Notes: generated by a model not told the origin, from the letters alone. Shown: positions 25,057 through 34,436, numbered from the stretch's first letter. The stretch: 64,000 nt of DNA from Polyangiaceae bacterium (GCA_015075635.1 JABTUA010000003.1:1736001-1800000); one strand, 5' to 3'. Program-made: numbers and translations.

Positions 25057-27934
25057 CCTTGCGCGCGGCGTTGCGCGTCTCCGCGGAGCGCCGCGTCGAG
25101 CGCGCCGCCGGCTTGTCGCCGCCGCTGTCGTTGTGCAGGCAGAACGCCGTGTGCGGCGTGTAGCGGACGCCCTGGCCGCGCTCGGTCCAGGCTCGTGCGC
25201 GCGACTCGAGCACGTCCCGGAGCGCGCTCGGCTCGAACGGGAGCTCGACGTCGGCCAAGGCGGCGCGGGTCGCGGCGAAGCACGAGGCGTGTGGCGCGGC
25301 GATGCGTCGCGCCACGTCCCAGTAGTAGTCGTCGGCAGCGGTGCCCGAGCCATCCCCCGCATACAGCGAGGCTCCACTCTCGTTCACCAGCCTGGGCGAG
25401 ACGGCGACGGTGCCCGGATAGGCGAGCTCCCCGAGGAGACACTCGAGCCAGTCGTCGTGCAGGGCCTCGAGCGTGGGCTCGACCCAGACCAGCCAGCGCG
25501 CCTCAGGCTCGAGCGAGCGGAGGTCTGCCGGGCTCCGGAGCGAGACGATCTCGACTCCCGGCCTCTTGGTGTGACGGCGGAGCGAGCGCAGCGCCCGCTC
25601 CAGCGAGCGGCGAGAGGCAGACTCCGGAACCACGACCAGCGTGTTGCCCTCTGGTACCGGGCAGCGGACGCGGAGGGAGCCTGGCGAGACACCCGGCTCC
25701 ACGCTGGCGTCGACGCGCCGCCGGAACAGCGCGTCGCGAGCGGCGGCGAGCTCCGCGGCGTGCCGGCGGCGGGTCCTTTCCACCAGCTCCGCTTCGGAGA
25801 GGGGGCGCTCCCAAACCTGACAAACCACGTGCGGAACGTGCACCACCTTGCTCGCGCGTTCGCTCGCGCGAAGCGCACAGTCGTAGAGCAGCGCGTCGAC
25901 GGGCCAGTCCCGCGCGTGCTCTGGCGACAGCGCGAAGACCTGCCCGGAGTACAACACCGCCGGGCCCAGGTAAGGGCGGCAGAGCAAGAGGTCCGGAGAG
26001 AAACCCGGCTTCTCGCGCGCGGGTGCCGGGACGCCGCTCGCTCCGACGATGCGCTCCCGTCCGTACACCACGTCGGCGCTCTCCGCCCGTGCCGTGCTGA
26101 CCAGCTCCGCCAGGGCATCGGGGCGCAGCAGCGTGCCGGCTCCGAGCAGCAGCACGTGGTCGGCGTTGCGCAGCCTGCGGTGCTCGCCGAGGTCCACCCG
26201 GTCCGCTCGCACCAGCTCGGCTCGCCGCGTGCCCAGTCGCACCGTCGCGGCCTCGAGCAGCGCCTCGAGCGGCTGGTCGAGCGCACCCAGGCTGGCGACG
26301 ACGAGCTTCCAGCCCTCCAGGTACTGGAGCTCCAGCTGTTTGAGCGTCCAGTCGAGCACGTGCAGCTCGGTGGAGGCGTCCACCAAGAGCGCGATCGCGA
26401 CCTCCGGGCGTGGAGCCAGCGCGGCGAGGCGCTCGCGCCACTGGAACGCCGCCAGGCGCGGCGCTTCGAGCGGCGGCGCCTCGAGCGCGTCCGCCTCGGC
26501 GCCGAGCTCGCTGGTCTCGACCAGGCCCAGCCGATTGGCGACGCGCTCCGCCCCATGGCGCAGCTTGCGCAGGCCCAGGCGGCCCGCCTTGCCCAGCGTG
26601 GCACCTGCGCCGTGCTGCCGGAGCTCGCTGCGCACCAGCGTCGCTTGTTTTCTGGCCGCCACCGCGAGACCCGGGCGCCAGTCGAGCGCCACCCGGTGCT
26701 CGAGATCCGGTGGGCGCGTCGGGGCGCTGGCCCAGGCGGTGAGCGGCTCGAGCTGGCGCTCGGCCCGGCATACCTCATGGGCGAATTCCCGCCCTCGCTC
26801 GCCGCGGGTGCGCGCCGCGGCGGGATCTCGGCAGAGCTCGAGCAAGCCCTCGGCCAGGCCGCGGGCGTCGCCGCACTCCGCCAGGATGGCCGCGCCGGCG
26901 CGCTCGACGTCCAGGCTGATCTCCGACAGACGCGTGCTCACGATGGGCAGCCCGGCAGCGAGCCAGTCGAGCATTCGCGTGCGGGCGCCCAAGGTGCCCT
27001 CGTACGAGAAGCGGTCCACCAGGATCGCCGCGTGTGCTCCCGCGTAATACGCGGGCAGCTCGGCGGTCTGGACCCAGCCCGCGAGCTCGTAGCGCTTCTT
27101 GTGACGCGAGCGGGCCACACGCGTCTCGAAGCGCTGGTAGGCGTCGATGTGGTGCCCGGCGATGCCACCGCCGGTCGAGACGAAACGAAGCTCCGGGGCG
27201 TCGTCCATCGCGAGCTCCAGGGCCTCGAACAAGACGTCCGGCTCCGTCCAGGTATTGTAGCCGCCGCTCCAGAGCACGGTGAAGGGCTCGCCGGGACTTC
27301 GCGGGACGCGCGGCAGCCGACCCAGGAGCTCCAGCTCCTCGTCGTCGATCGAGTTCGGGATGGCGCTCACGAAGTCGTAGCCGTCGTTCTTGGCGGTGAG
27401 CCGGCCCAGCATGCCGAGCTGCGCGATCAGCGCGTGGCGCTGGGCGCGCGAGCAGGTGGAGAAGCGATCCGCGCGCGCCAGCACCGGCACCAGCGTCCGG
27501 TACCACTCGTTGATGTTCCAGTCGGCGCCGAGGCTCGCGGCCTTGACCTGTGCCTCCGCCATCGGGTCGCCGTTGATGTCCGCCCAAAACGGCCTCTGCT
27601 CGGCGAAGTTGACGGCGATGGCGGCGGGGTCGCGGTTCACGCCGACCAGGCAGTCCGGGGCGAAGGCGTCGATGCGCTCCCGAATGAAGTCGCCGCGCTC
27701 GTGACACAGGTGCTCGGACACCGACCAGACGCAGACCCGCCCGCGCTGCACGCGCGCGACCTTGTCGTGCGGCCAGCCCTCGAAGGCGTGCCCGCGAATG
27801 GCGAAGAGCAACACGTCGTGCCCGCCGCGGGCCAGGATGCTGGCGAAGTGCCAGGTCCGGAGCGCGAGCGCGAACAGGCGATTGCTGGTCTCCCAGCGCA
27901 TCGGGCCGTGCCCGAAGACGACGACGCGACTCAC
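25052..27934 (-). CDS. Double-headed glycosyltransferase (GT-B type plus GT2-like)
   Basis: A 960-residue protein from GTG 27934. The N-terminal half looks like a GT-B/GT4-type transferase: FGHGPMRWETSNRLFALA, IPNSIDDEELELL, VLWSGGYNTWTEPDVLFEAL, then YYAGAHAAILVDRFSYEGT and LDWLAAGLPIVST. From about residue 540 a second, GT2-like section follows (AIALLVDASTELHVLDWTLK, HVLLLGAGTLLRPDALAELV, LYDCALRASERASKVVHVPH). A third, shorter segment (LVWVEPTLEALHDDWLECLL) resembles a repeat of the GT2 core. It probably makes two linkages of one surface polysaccharide. The stop codon lies in the REPIN-like element. Confidence 0.75.
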   Translation of the reverse strand: MSRVVVFGHGPMRWETSNRLFALALRTWHFASILARGGHDVLLFAIRGHAFEGWPHDKVARVQRGRVCVWSVSEHLCHERGDFIRERIDAFAPDCLVGVNRDPAAIAVNFAEQRPFWADINGDPMAEAQVKAASLGADWNINEWYRTLVPVLARADRFSTCSRAQRHALIAQLGMLGRLTAKNDGYDFVSAIPNSIDDEELELLGRLPRVPRSPGEPFTVLWSGGYNTWTEPDVLFEALELAMDDAPELRFVSTGGGIAGHHIDAYQRFETRVARSRHKKRYELAGWVQTAELPAYYAGAHAAILVDRFSYEGTLGARTRMLDWLAAGLPIVSTRLSEISLDVERAGAAILAECGDARGLAEGLLELCRDPAAARTRGERGREFAHEVCRAERQLEPLTAWASAPTRPPDLEHRVALDWRPGLAVAARKQATLVRSELRQHGAGATLGKAGRLGLRKLRHGAERVANRLGLVETSELGAEADALEAPPLEAPRLAAFQWRERLAALAPRPEVAIALLVDASTELHVLDWTLKQLELQYLEGWKLVVASLGALDQPLEALLEAATVRLGTRRAELVRADRVDLGEHRRLRNADHVLLLGAGTLLRPDALAELVSTARAESADVVYGRERIVGASGVPAPAREKPGFSPDLLLCRPYLGPAVLYSGQVFALSPEHARDWPVDALLYDCALRASERASKVVHVPHVVCQVWERPLSEAELVERTRRRHAAELAAARDALFRRRVDASVEPGVSPGSLRVRCPVPEGNTLVVVPESASRRSLERALRSLRRHTKRPGVEIVSLRSPADLRSLEPEARWLVWVEPTLEALHDDWLECLLGELAYPGTVAVSPRLVNESGASLYAGDGSGTAADDYYWDVARRIAAPHASCFAATRAALADVELPFEPSALRDVLESRARAWTERGQGVRYTPHTAFCLHNDSGGDKPAARSTRRSAETRNAARKA

Positions 27935-28875
27935 GCTCGGTCCTTTCGGAAGCTGTCCGACACGACGTCGCCAGCCATTGGAGTGCCGCGGCGCCCGTCC
28001 CAGGCCGTGCGCCAGGCCCCGACGTAGGCTCGCGCGCAGATGCGCCGCTCGGCGGGCGGGCAGTGGCGGTAGAGCCAGCCGAGCTCGGCGGGAACGAAGC
28101 GCCGGACGAGCTCGGCCCTCGAGTAGTTCCTGAGCACGAAGCGCACGCGGCTCTCGTGGAAGCGCTCCAGGTACTTGCGCGTCGCTGCGGAGCCGCTCGC
28201 CACGCCTTCGTGGTGGTAGGCGACTGCGCTCGGGGCGTACACGACCCGAAAGCCCGCCTTGCGCGCCCGCACGCAGAGCTCGGTCTCCTCGTAATAGGCG
28301 GGGAAGTAGGCCGGTGACAGGAACCCGACGCGCTCGATCACGGCGCGGCTGAGCGCGATGGCGGCGCCGCACACGTACTCCACGTCGCGCTGCCGATCCC
28401 ACTGGCCCAGATCGGTCTCGCCGCGCCCGAAGTGGCTGCTCAGGGCATTCGGGTGGAGCACGCCGCCCGCGTGCTGAAGGACCTCGGTGCCCGGGTGCAG
28501 GAGCTTCGAGCCCACGATCCCCACGCTCGGCTCGGCGAGCGGAGCCAGCACGGCGCCGAGCCAGCCGGGGGTGGGGACGGCGTCGGGGTTCAGCAGGGCG
28601 ACGTGCTGGCCGCGGGCGTGCTCGAGACCGAGAGCGTTGCCCCCGGCGAAGCCCAGGTTCCGGCGCGAGGTCAGGAAGCGCACGTTGGGGAACCCGGCGG
28701 CCAGGTCGGCGACCGGAGTGGGCGACGCGTTGTCCACCACGAGCACCTCGAACGCGTCGCGCGGAAGTCGGCTGTGCTCCAGGGCGGTCAGGCAAGCGGG
28801 CAGAAACCGCCTGGTCGCGTACTCGACGATGATGACCGAGGCCAGCAAGAGAGCTTCTCGCCATCGTCGTTCCAC
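27931..28875 (-). CDS. Family 2 glycosyltransferase (rhamnosyltransferase-like)
   Basis: A 314-residue GT2 enzyme with the usual order of motifs: VIIVEYATRRFLPACLTAL, VLVVDNASPTPVADLA, FLTSRRNLGFAGGNALGLEH, and VALLNPDAVPTPGWLGAV (the metal-binding position reads NPD). AYYEETELCVRARKAG is the acceptor/catalytic ED-type motif, with a C-terminal positively charged region. The NLGFAGGNN-like and NPD pattern is that of WbbL-type rhamnosyltransferases in polysaccharide assembly. Its stop overlaps the GTG of the double-headed enzyme, giving a two-gene surface-glycan operon. Confidence 0.85.
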   Translation of the reverse strand: MERRWREALLLASVIIVEYATRRFLPACLTALEHSRLPRDAFEVLVVDNASPTPVADLAAGFPNVRFLTSRRNLGFAGGNALGLEHARGQHVALLNPDAVPTPGWLGAVLAPLAEPSVGIVGSKLLHPGTEVLQHAGGVLHPNALSSHFGRGETDLGQWDRQRDVEYVCGAAIALSRAVIERVGFLSPAYFPAYYEETELCVRARKAGFRVVYAPSAVAYHHEGVASGSAATRKYLERFHESRVRFVLRNYSRAELVRRFVPAELGWLYRHCPPAERRICARAYVGAWRTAWDGRRGTPMAGDVVSDSFRKDRA

Positions 28876-28952
28876 GGGGCCGAGAGGTCAAGCCAGGCTC
28901 CCGCCAGATTGGGGTTTTCCCGCGCCGCTCGCGGGAGTATGGGAACCGCGCC

Positions 28953-29150
28953 GTGACCTGCGGAGCCAAAGCAGTCCTGATCGTGACGCGCAGCGTGACG
29001 GGGACGACCACCAACGTGGCGCAGAGTCGCACCGAGCTCCGCTGCGACAAGCCCGAACGTCACGACGGGGCGCACGCCGACTCGGCGCACGGCGAGGAGT
29101 GGACCGCCGAGCCCGGCAAAGTTGCCACGCTGCTGCGTCACGAAGGCTGA
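28953..29150 (+). CDS. Small conserved-looking protein with HDGxHxDxxHGEEW motif
   Basis: A 65-residue protein from GTG 28953. Cys and His residues are spaced like a small metal site: CGAKAVLIVTRS, then RCDKPERHDGAHADSAHGEEW and a tail ending TLLRHEG. The RCDKPExHxGxHxxxxHGEEW pattern resembles small zinc-binding proteins seen in high-G+C bacteria, but no named family is recognised. Its 3' end overlaps the convergent hflX by 13 bp. Low expression signals and short size keep confidence moderate. Confidence 0.5.
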   Translation: MTCGAKAVLIVTRSVTGTTTNVAQSRTELRCDKPERHDGAHADSAHGEEWTAEPGKVATLLRHEG

Positions 29151-30496
29151 GCGCCCAGCTCGTCTCTGAGCCGCGCCAGCGTCTGTTCGTCGGTGCGCAG
29201 GCGCACGCTGACGCCGTCTTCGCCGTAGCGCTCCTCGAGCACGCGCCCCGAGTCGTGCATCTCGGACACCAGCCGCTGTTTGCCCCACGGCACGAACAGC
29301 TCGGCCTCCAGGTAGCTCGCCTCGAAGAAGGCGATGATCTGGTCGCGCAGCTGGGCGACGTCGGCCGGAGCGTGGGCCGACACGAACCAAGCGTCCGGCA
29401 GGCGCGCCCGGAGCTCGGCCAGCTCCTCGGTCGCGAGCTTGTCGATCTTGTTCATGACCAGGCGCGCGGGCAGACCCTCCGCGCCGATCTCCGCCAGCAC
29501 GCTCCGCGTCACCTCGAGCTGGCTCTCCCAGCTCGGATCCGCGGCGTCCACGACGTGGAGCAGGAGCGACGCCTCCAGGGCTTCGTCGAGCGTGGACTTG
29601 AAGCTGGCAACCAGGTCGTGGGGCAGCTTCTTGATGAAGCCGACGGTGTCGCTGACCAAGATGCGCGGCTTCGCCTCCGGCTGGAGGGCCCGCACCGTCG
29701 TGTCGAGCGTCGCGAAGAGCTTGTCCTCGACGTAGACTTGGCTCGCGGTGAGCGCGCGCATCAGCGAGCTCTTGCCGGCGTTGGTGTAGCCGACGAGGGC
29801 AACGCGCCGCGCTTCACGGCGGTGAGCGCGTCGCACGCCCTGCTCCCGCTGGATCGAGGCGAGCTCCGTCCTGAGCTCGGCGATGCGGTCGCGGATCTTG
29901 CGCCGGTCCAGCTCCAGGGCGGCCTCGCCGGCGCCGCGCCCGGCCTGGCGCTCCTTGCCACCCGGTGACTCGCGCAGGCGCGGCGCCGTGTACGTCAGGC
30001 GCGCGATCTCCACCTGCAGGCGCGCCTCCCGGCTCTTGGCGTGGCGATGGAAGATCTCGATGATCACCCCGGTGCGATCGAGCACGGTCGTGCCGGTCGC
30101 GCGCTCCAGATTGCGGGCTTGGCTGGGCGAGATGTCGTGATCGACCGCGACCAGGTCGATCGCGGCCTCCGAGGGCTCTTCCTCGCCCTCTGGCTCGGCC
30201 GCCTCGTCTCCCTGCTCCCAGCCCCGTCGCGCCTTGCTCTTCTTCTTGATCGGCAGGGGTAGGCTGCTCTTGCCGCTGCCGCCCGTGAGCTCGGCCAGCT
30301 CGGCGAGCTTGCCCTCGCCGAGCACGGCGGCGGGAGCGAGATTGTCGCGCGTCTGCGTCACGCGATCGATGACGTCGTAGCCCAGCGTCTTGACCAGCCG
30401 TCTGAGCTCGGAGAGGCTCGCGTCGAGCTCCGCCTCGCTCACGTCGGGGAGCTTGACCGCAATCAGGACCGCGGTGGGACGCTTGCCCGACGCCAT
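29138..30496 (-). CDS. hflX: GTPase HflX
   Basis: A 452-residue HflX, the ribosome-associated GTPase that splits or rescues stalled ribosomes under stress. The N-terminal HflX domain includes KTLGYDVIDRVTQTRDNLAP and VDHDISPSQARNLERATGT. A coiled stretch carries the ARLTYTAPRLRESPGGKERQ signature. The G domain shows VALVGYTNAGKSSLMRAL (P-loop), VSDTVGFIKKLPHDLVASFK (DTxG) and VMNKIDKL (NKxD). An acidic/Lys insert (KKKSKARRGWEQGDEAAEPE) in the N-terminal domain is longer than usual. It follows the CBS gene by four bases. Confidence 0.95.
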   Translation of the reverse strand: MASGKRPTAVLIAVKLPDVSEAELDASLSELRRLVKTLGYDVIDRVTQTRDNLAPAAVLGEGKLAELAELTGGSGKSSLPLPIKKKSKARRGWEQGDEAAEPEGEEEPSEAAIDLVAVDHDISPSQARNLERATGTTVLDRTGVIIEIFHRHAKSREARLQVEIARLTYTAPRLRESPGGKERQAGRGAGEAALELDRRKIRDRIAELRTELASIQREQGVRRAHRREARRVALVGYTNAGKSSLMRALTASQVYVEDKLFATLDTTVRALQPEAKPRILVSDTVGFIKKLPHDLVASFKSTLDEALEASLLLHVVDAADPSWESQLEVTRSVLAEIGAEGLPARLVMNKIDKLATEELAELRARLPDAWFVSAHAPADVAQLRDQIIAFFEASYLEAELFVPWGKQRLVSEMHDSGRVLEERYGEDGVSVRLRTDEQTLARLRDELGAQPS

Positions 30497-30500
30497 CTGG

Positions 30501-30968
30501 CTAGCGGTTTTCGCGCAACACGTCGCGCAGCGCCCGCACCAGGTCGAGCGCGGTGACGATGCCCACGACGGCGCCGTGCTCGGTGACCACGATGCGGTGG
30601 ATGCGGCCGCGCACCATGGTGTCCGCCGCCTCGTCCACCGGCGTGTCGGCCGCGGCCTGGAAGACCACCGGGGTCATCACGTCACCCACCACCTGGGTCG
30701 GTCCGCCTTCGACCATCAGCGTGCGCAGCTCCTCTTCGCCCAGGGGTCGGTCGAGCGAGGTGGCGAAGTATCCGCCCTCGGTGGTCTCGCTCGTGTCCTC
30801 GGAGCGCAAGACGTCGGTGGCAGAGACCACGCCCACCAGCTTGCCGGTCTGATCGACCACGGGGGCCCCGCTGATGCCGTGCTCGAGCAGGAACGTCTTC
30901 AGCTCCGCCAGCGTCCAGTCGGCTCCCGCCGTCAACACCTTGCGCGTCATCACTTCTCGGACCAGCAC
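30501..30968 (-). CDS. CBS domain-pair protein
   Basis: A 155-residue stand-alone protein of two CBS domains. The first reads VREVMTRKVLTAGADWTLAE to APVVDQTGKLVGVVSATDVLR; the second VGDVMTPVVFQAAADTPVDE to RIVVTEHGAVVGIVTALDLVR. CBS pairs bind adenosine nucleotides (AMP, ATP, SAM) and act as energy or ligand sensors. No enzyme domain is attached, so it probably regulates a partner; hflX lies immediately downstream in the same transcription unit. The start GTG gives the usual N-terminus of this group (MLVREVM). Confidence 0.9.
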   Translation of the reverse strand: MLVREVMTRKVLTAGADWTLAELKTFLLEHGISGAPVVDQTGKLVGVVSATDVLRSEDTSETTEGGYFATSLDRPLGEEELRTLMVEGGPTQVVGDVMTPVVFQAAADTPVDEAADTMVRGRIHRIVVTEHGAVVGIVTALDLVRALRDVLRENR

Positions 30969-31100
30969 CGCGTACCTCGTTCTCTTCGGGCCCGGTGGCC
31001 CGTTCAGGGGGCGGGAGCATACTCATCGGCAGGCGATGTGCGAGGGGAATGCTCGGCTGGCCGTCAGAACGGGCGTTCGCCGACAAAAGGGCTGCCGCCG

Positions 31101-31109
31101 TGCTATTTT
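31101..31109 (+). promoter_or_regulatory. Possible extended -10 promoter (TGCTATTTT), near-leaderless
   Basis: TGC followed by TATTTT (31104-31109) fits an extended -10 element. The expected start site would fall right at the GTG codon (31117) of the TIGR03790-like gene. No good -35 is seen. This A+T-rich hexamer stands out in the otherwise G+C-rich leader. Confidence 0.35.
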
Positions 31110-31116
31110 CCGGAGC

Positions 31117-32494
31117 GTGACGCGCGCGCGGGGCCTCGCTCTTCTCTGTCTGTGGCTCGCACCCACGGCGTGCAGCTCGGAGGACGCCGCCTCGAGCGCG
31201 ATCCCGGACGCCGGCAGTGACGCCTCGCCGGACGTCGCCACCGAGGCGACGACCGACGCGGCCGACGCGGGCGAAGAGGCAGCGAGCGAAGCCAGCACGC
31301 CCAAGGTGATGCTGCCGAAGACCGGGCTCTCCGCGGCAGAGCTCGGCGTGCTCGTCAACGACGCCGACCCTCAGTCCAAGGAGGTCGCCGACTACTACGT
31401 CGCCGCCCGCAAGATCCCGGCGGCAAACGTGGTGAAGCTGACGTTCCCGGTGAACGACGTGATGAGCGAGGCCGATTTCGCCACGGCGAGGGCCTCGGTG
31501 GACGCGGCGCTGGGACCCAAGATCCAGGGGTTGGTCGTGACCTGGACCAAGCCGTACCGAGTCGCCTGTATGAGCACGACCAGTGCGTTCGCGCTCGGCT
31601 TTCGACAACAAGTACTGCAACACCACCGGCGGCGCCTGCGGACCCACGGCCAGCGTGGCCAGCCACGACTCCGACACCACGGCCCCCTTCACCGACCACG
31701 GCATTCGGCCGACGATGATGCTGGTCGGCAAGGACGCCGCGACGGCCAAGGCGCTGGTCGACCGCGGAGTCGCCGCGGACGATACCTTCCCGACCGGCGA
31801 GGGCTGGCTGATCAGGACCACCGACACGGCGCGCAGCGTACGCTGGCCGGCCTTCGTGACGCTCACCTCGGAGTGGACCGATCCGAGCGTGATGAAGCTC
31901 ACGTACGTGGACAACTCGAAGGGCACCGGCTCCAACGAGATCGAGAGCCAGAAGGACGTGCTCTTCTACTTCACCGGCCTGGCCAGCGTGCCGAAGATCG
32001 AGACCAACGGTTATCGCCCGGGCGCCATCGCCGATCACCTGACGAGCTACGGCGGGCAGGTGCCGACCAGCGGGCAGATGAGCATCGCGAAGTGGATCGA
32101 GGTCGGAGTCACCGGCAGCTTCGGCACCGTGGTCGAGCCCTGCAACTACCAGAGCAAGTTCCCGGATCCCCGCGTCGTCGTGCCGCGCTACTACCGCGGG
32201 GAGACGCTGCTCGAGGCCTACTGGAAGAGCGTCGCCGCGCCCGGCGAGGGCCTGTTCGTCGGCGAGCCCTTGGCGCGACCTTGGGGGGCGGAGATCGTCA
32301 GCTACGCCGGCGGCACCCTGAGCATCCAGACCACGCACCTCGATCCGGCGAAGAGCTACCAGATCGAGCGCGCGGACGCCGAGAGCGGCCCGTTCACGCT
32401 GGTGCAAGGCGGCATCACGGTGCCGAACCACCAGCGCGTCACGCTCACCGTCGCGCCGGCGGACGCGCCCGTCTATCGACTGTCCGTCGAGTGA
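31117..32494 (+). CDS. TIGR03790-like lipoprotein, interrupted by a +1 frameshift
   Basis: Starting at GTG 31117 the protein has a lipobox LAPTAC and an Ala/Asp/Glu-rich linker. It then continues GLSAAELGVLVNDADPQSKE, VADYYVAARKIPAANVVKL and GLVVTWTKPYRVACMSTTS, the opening of the TIGR03790 family of secreted proteins. After ALG the frame breaks: GGC TTT CGA should read GGC TTC GAC. Dropping one T of the TTT run at 31600-31602 continues in another frame as FDNKYCNTTGGACGP and on to ADAPVYRLSVE at 32494. Length and content then fit one intact protein of about 458 residues. Either a sequencing indel or a recent pseudogene. Molecular function of the family is unknown. Confidence 0.65.
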
Positions 32495-33034
32495 TCACCA
32501 TCGCCCGGCGTGTACGACGGCGTACTCGATGTCGAGCTCGGGAGCGGGAGGCGCCGGCGTCGTGTCGGCCTCGGCGCGTGCCGGTAGGACTTGGGACGAG
32601 CGGCGCTCCTCGGCCTCCAAGGTGAGCGCCCACTCGGCGGCGAGCCGCTCGAGCAGCTGCGCCGCACGCCGCACGCCGCAGGGCAGGGAGACCGCCGCCA
32701 CGCCGACCAGGCCCGCGGGGGATTGGATCGGCACGACCAGGAGCTCGTGGCAGCCGAACGCCAGGGCCAGCTTGGGTGGAGTGGGGCGCACCACCATGGC
32801 GTCCACTTCCTGGAGCCAGGCCATCAGCACGGCTTCCTTCACGTCGCCGAGCTCGACCGGAGAGCCCGCGACGGCCAGCTTGGCGACCTTGCCGGTCAGG
32901 TCGAGGACTGCGCCGACCTCGCTGCCGACCGTGTACCGGGCCCGCTCGGCGAGGGCGAGCAGGCCGGACTCGGCCGCGCTCGGGTAAACGCCGCTGTCGA
33001 GCTCCGGCTCGAAGTAGAAGTTCTGTTCGTCCAT
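32495..33034 (-). CDS. Cytoplasmic protein with GAF-like core, unknown function
   Basis: A 179-residue protein from ATG 33034 (MDEQNFYFEPELDSGVYP). Its middle has a GAF/roadblock-like alternation of helices and strands (VGAVLDLTGKVAKLAVAG, HELLVVPIQSPAGLVGVAAV, QLLERLAAEWALTLEAEE). The C-terminus is an acidic, Pro-rich tail. No signal peptide is present. No close family recognised; a GAF-type sensory fold is a guess from pattern. Convergent and directly abutting the TIGR03790-like gene. Confidence 0.65.
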   Translation of the reverse strand: MDEQNFYFEPELDSGVYPSAAESGLLALAERARYTVGSEVGAVLDLTGKVAKLAVAGSPVELGDVKEAVLMAWLQEVDAMVVRPTPPKLALAFGCHELLVVPIQSPAGLVGVAAVSLPCGVRRAAQLLERLAAEWALTLEAEERRSSQVLPARAEADTTPAPPAPELDIEYAVVHAGRW

Positions 33035-33131
33035 GGGACGCCCCGCGCGACAAAAAGCCGAGATCGCCGGGCCGGGCCAAGGTTCGGACGAAAAAGACTG
33101 GGTGGGTGTGGGAGGCCATCCCACAGCGCGG

Positions 33132-34436
33132 CTAGGACAGACCGCGCAGCGCCTCGCCGATGCGCGGCAGCGCGTCCTGGATGTCGCGCAGCGACGCGGC
33201 GCCCACGCTGAGCCGGAACCAGCCGTCGTCGTCCGGGTAGCCGAATGCCTGGAACGGCACCACGCCGACGCCCGCACGGTCGAGCAGGAGCTTGCGCACG
33301 TCCTCGTTGCTGCCGACGAGCTTGCCGTCCGTCGTCTTCTTGCCGAACGGGGCCACGCGCACCGTGAGGTAGATGGCTCCTTCCGGCGACAAGCTGTCCA
33401 CCGGCAGGCCCTGGGCCTTCAGGGCTTGGAAGCCTTCGTGCAGCGCCGAGAGTCGGCTGACGATGCCGCGCTTGAGCTCGCCCACGTAGGCGTGGATGCC
33501 GGCCGAGTCATCCAGGAGCTTGGCCGTCGCGACCTGCTCGGCGCGCGGCGCCCAGGCCCCGACGTGCCCCAGGATGGAGCTCATGCGGTCGATGACGTCC
33601 ACCGGGCCCACCGCCCAGCCCACGCGCACGCCGGTAGCGGCGAAGGCCTTGCTGATGCCGTCCACGAAGATGGTGTAGCGGGCCATCTCCGGCAGGATGC
33701 CCGGCGGCGAGACGTGGCTCGTGCCGTCCGCGGTGAGCATCCAGTAAATCTGGTCGTACATCAGGAAGACGGGACGCTTCCCGCTCCGCTCGCGCGCGTG
33801 GTTCTCGGTCAAAATCGCCTCGGAGATGCCGGCGAGCATCTCGTGGCTCATCGCGGTGCCGGTGGGGTTCAGCGGCGAGTTGAGGCACAGCAAGCGCGCC
33901 TCGCCCAGGCTCGCCAGGATGCTCTCGCGGGTCGGCAGGAAGCGCGTCTCCGGACCGCACTTCACCGGCACGCCACGGGCGCCGGCCATGTGGATGTAGT
34001 GGTTGTTGTTCCAGCTCGGCAGCGGGAACACGACCACGTCCCCGGGATCGACCAGCGTGCGGTACACGCCGTAGATGACGGGGCGCGCTCCGCCGCAGAT
34101 CAGGATCGACTCGACGGGCACCTTCAGCCCGAGCTCGCGCTCGTAGAAGCGCTGCACGGCGGCGCGCAGCTCGGGCATGCCGTTCGACGGCGGGTAGTTG
34201 GTCTCGTGCGCGTCGTAGGCGGCGACGATGCCCTTCTGGAGCGCCTCTGGGATCTGGAACTGCTTCGGATCGAAGTCGCCGACGGTCAGGTTGCAGATCT
34301 TCTGCCCCTTGGCCACGAGGGCGCGGATGTCGGCCGCGATCTTCAGGATCTCCGACCCGACGATGCCCGCGGCCATGCTGGAGACACGCGGCGCGCCTTC
34401 GACGGGACGGACGAACTGAGTGAGGTCGGTCGTCAT
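33132..34436 (-). CDS. PLP-dependent class I/II aminotransferase
   Basis: A 434-residue aspartate-aminotransferase-fold enzyme. Signatures include NLTVGDFDPKQFQIPEALQK, YPPSNGMPELRAAVQRFYER, NSPLNPTGTAMSHEMLA (PLP pocket Asn), MYDQIYW (Asp binding the pyridine N) and IFVDGISKAFAATGVRVGW, where the Lys after GIS is the PLP Schiff-base residue, with Arg in RVGW. It transfers amino groups between amino acids and 2-oxoacids; substrate range unknown. ATG 34436 is chosen since the upstream GTG at 34478 only adds a charged, poorly conserved extension. Confidence 0.9.
   Translation of the reverse strand: MTTDLTQFVRPVEGAPRVSSMAAGIVGSEILKIAADIRALVAKGQKICNLTVGDFDPKQFQIPEALQKGIVAAYDAHETNYPPSNGMPELRAAVQRFYERELGLKVPVESILICGGARPVIYGVYRTLVDPGDVVVFPLPSWNNNHYIHMAGARGVPVKCGPETRFLPTRESILASLGEARLLCLNSPLNPTGTAMSHEMLAGISEAILTENHARERSGKRPVFLMYDQIYWMLTADGTSHVSPPGILPEMARYTIFVDGISKAFAATGVRVGWAVGPVDVIDRMSSILGHVGAWAPRAEQVATAKLLDDSAGIHAYVGELKRGIVSRLSALHEGFQALKAQGLPVDSLSPEGAIYLTVRVAPFGKKTTDGKLVGSNEDVRKLLLDRAGVGVVPFQAFGYPDDDGWFRLSVGAASLRDIQDALPRIGEALRGLS

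Noticed and set aside
24884..28027. Plus-strand open frame of about 1000 codons opposite the glycosyltransferases
   Set aside because: It is antisense to clear GT motifs, has Arg/Ala/Gly-rich random composition, and such frames are common at this base composition.
31597..31605. Programmed +1 frameshift in the TIGR03790-like gene
   Set aside because: There is no in-frame stop at the slip site, no upstream Shine-Dalgarno-like stimulator, and the homopolymer run explains the shift more simply.
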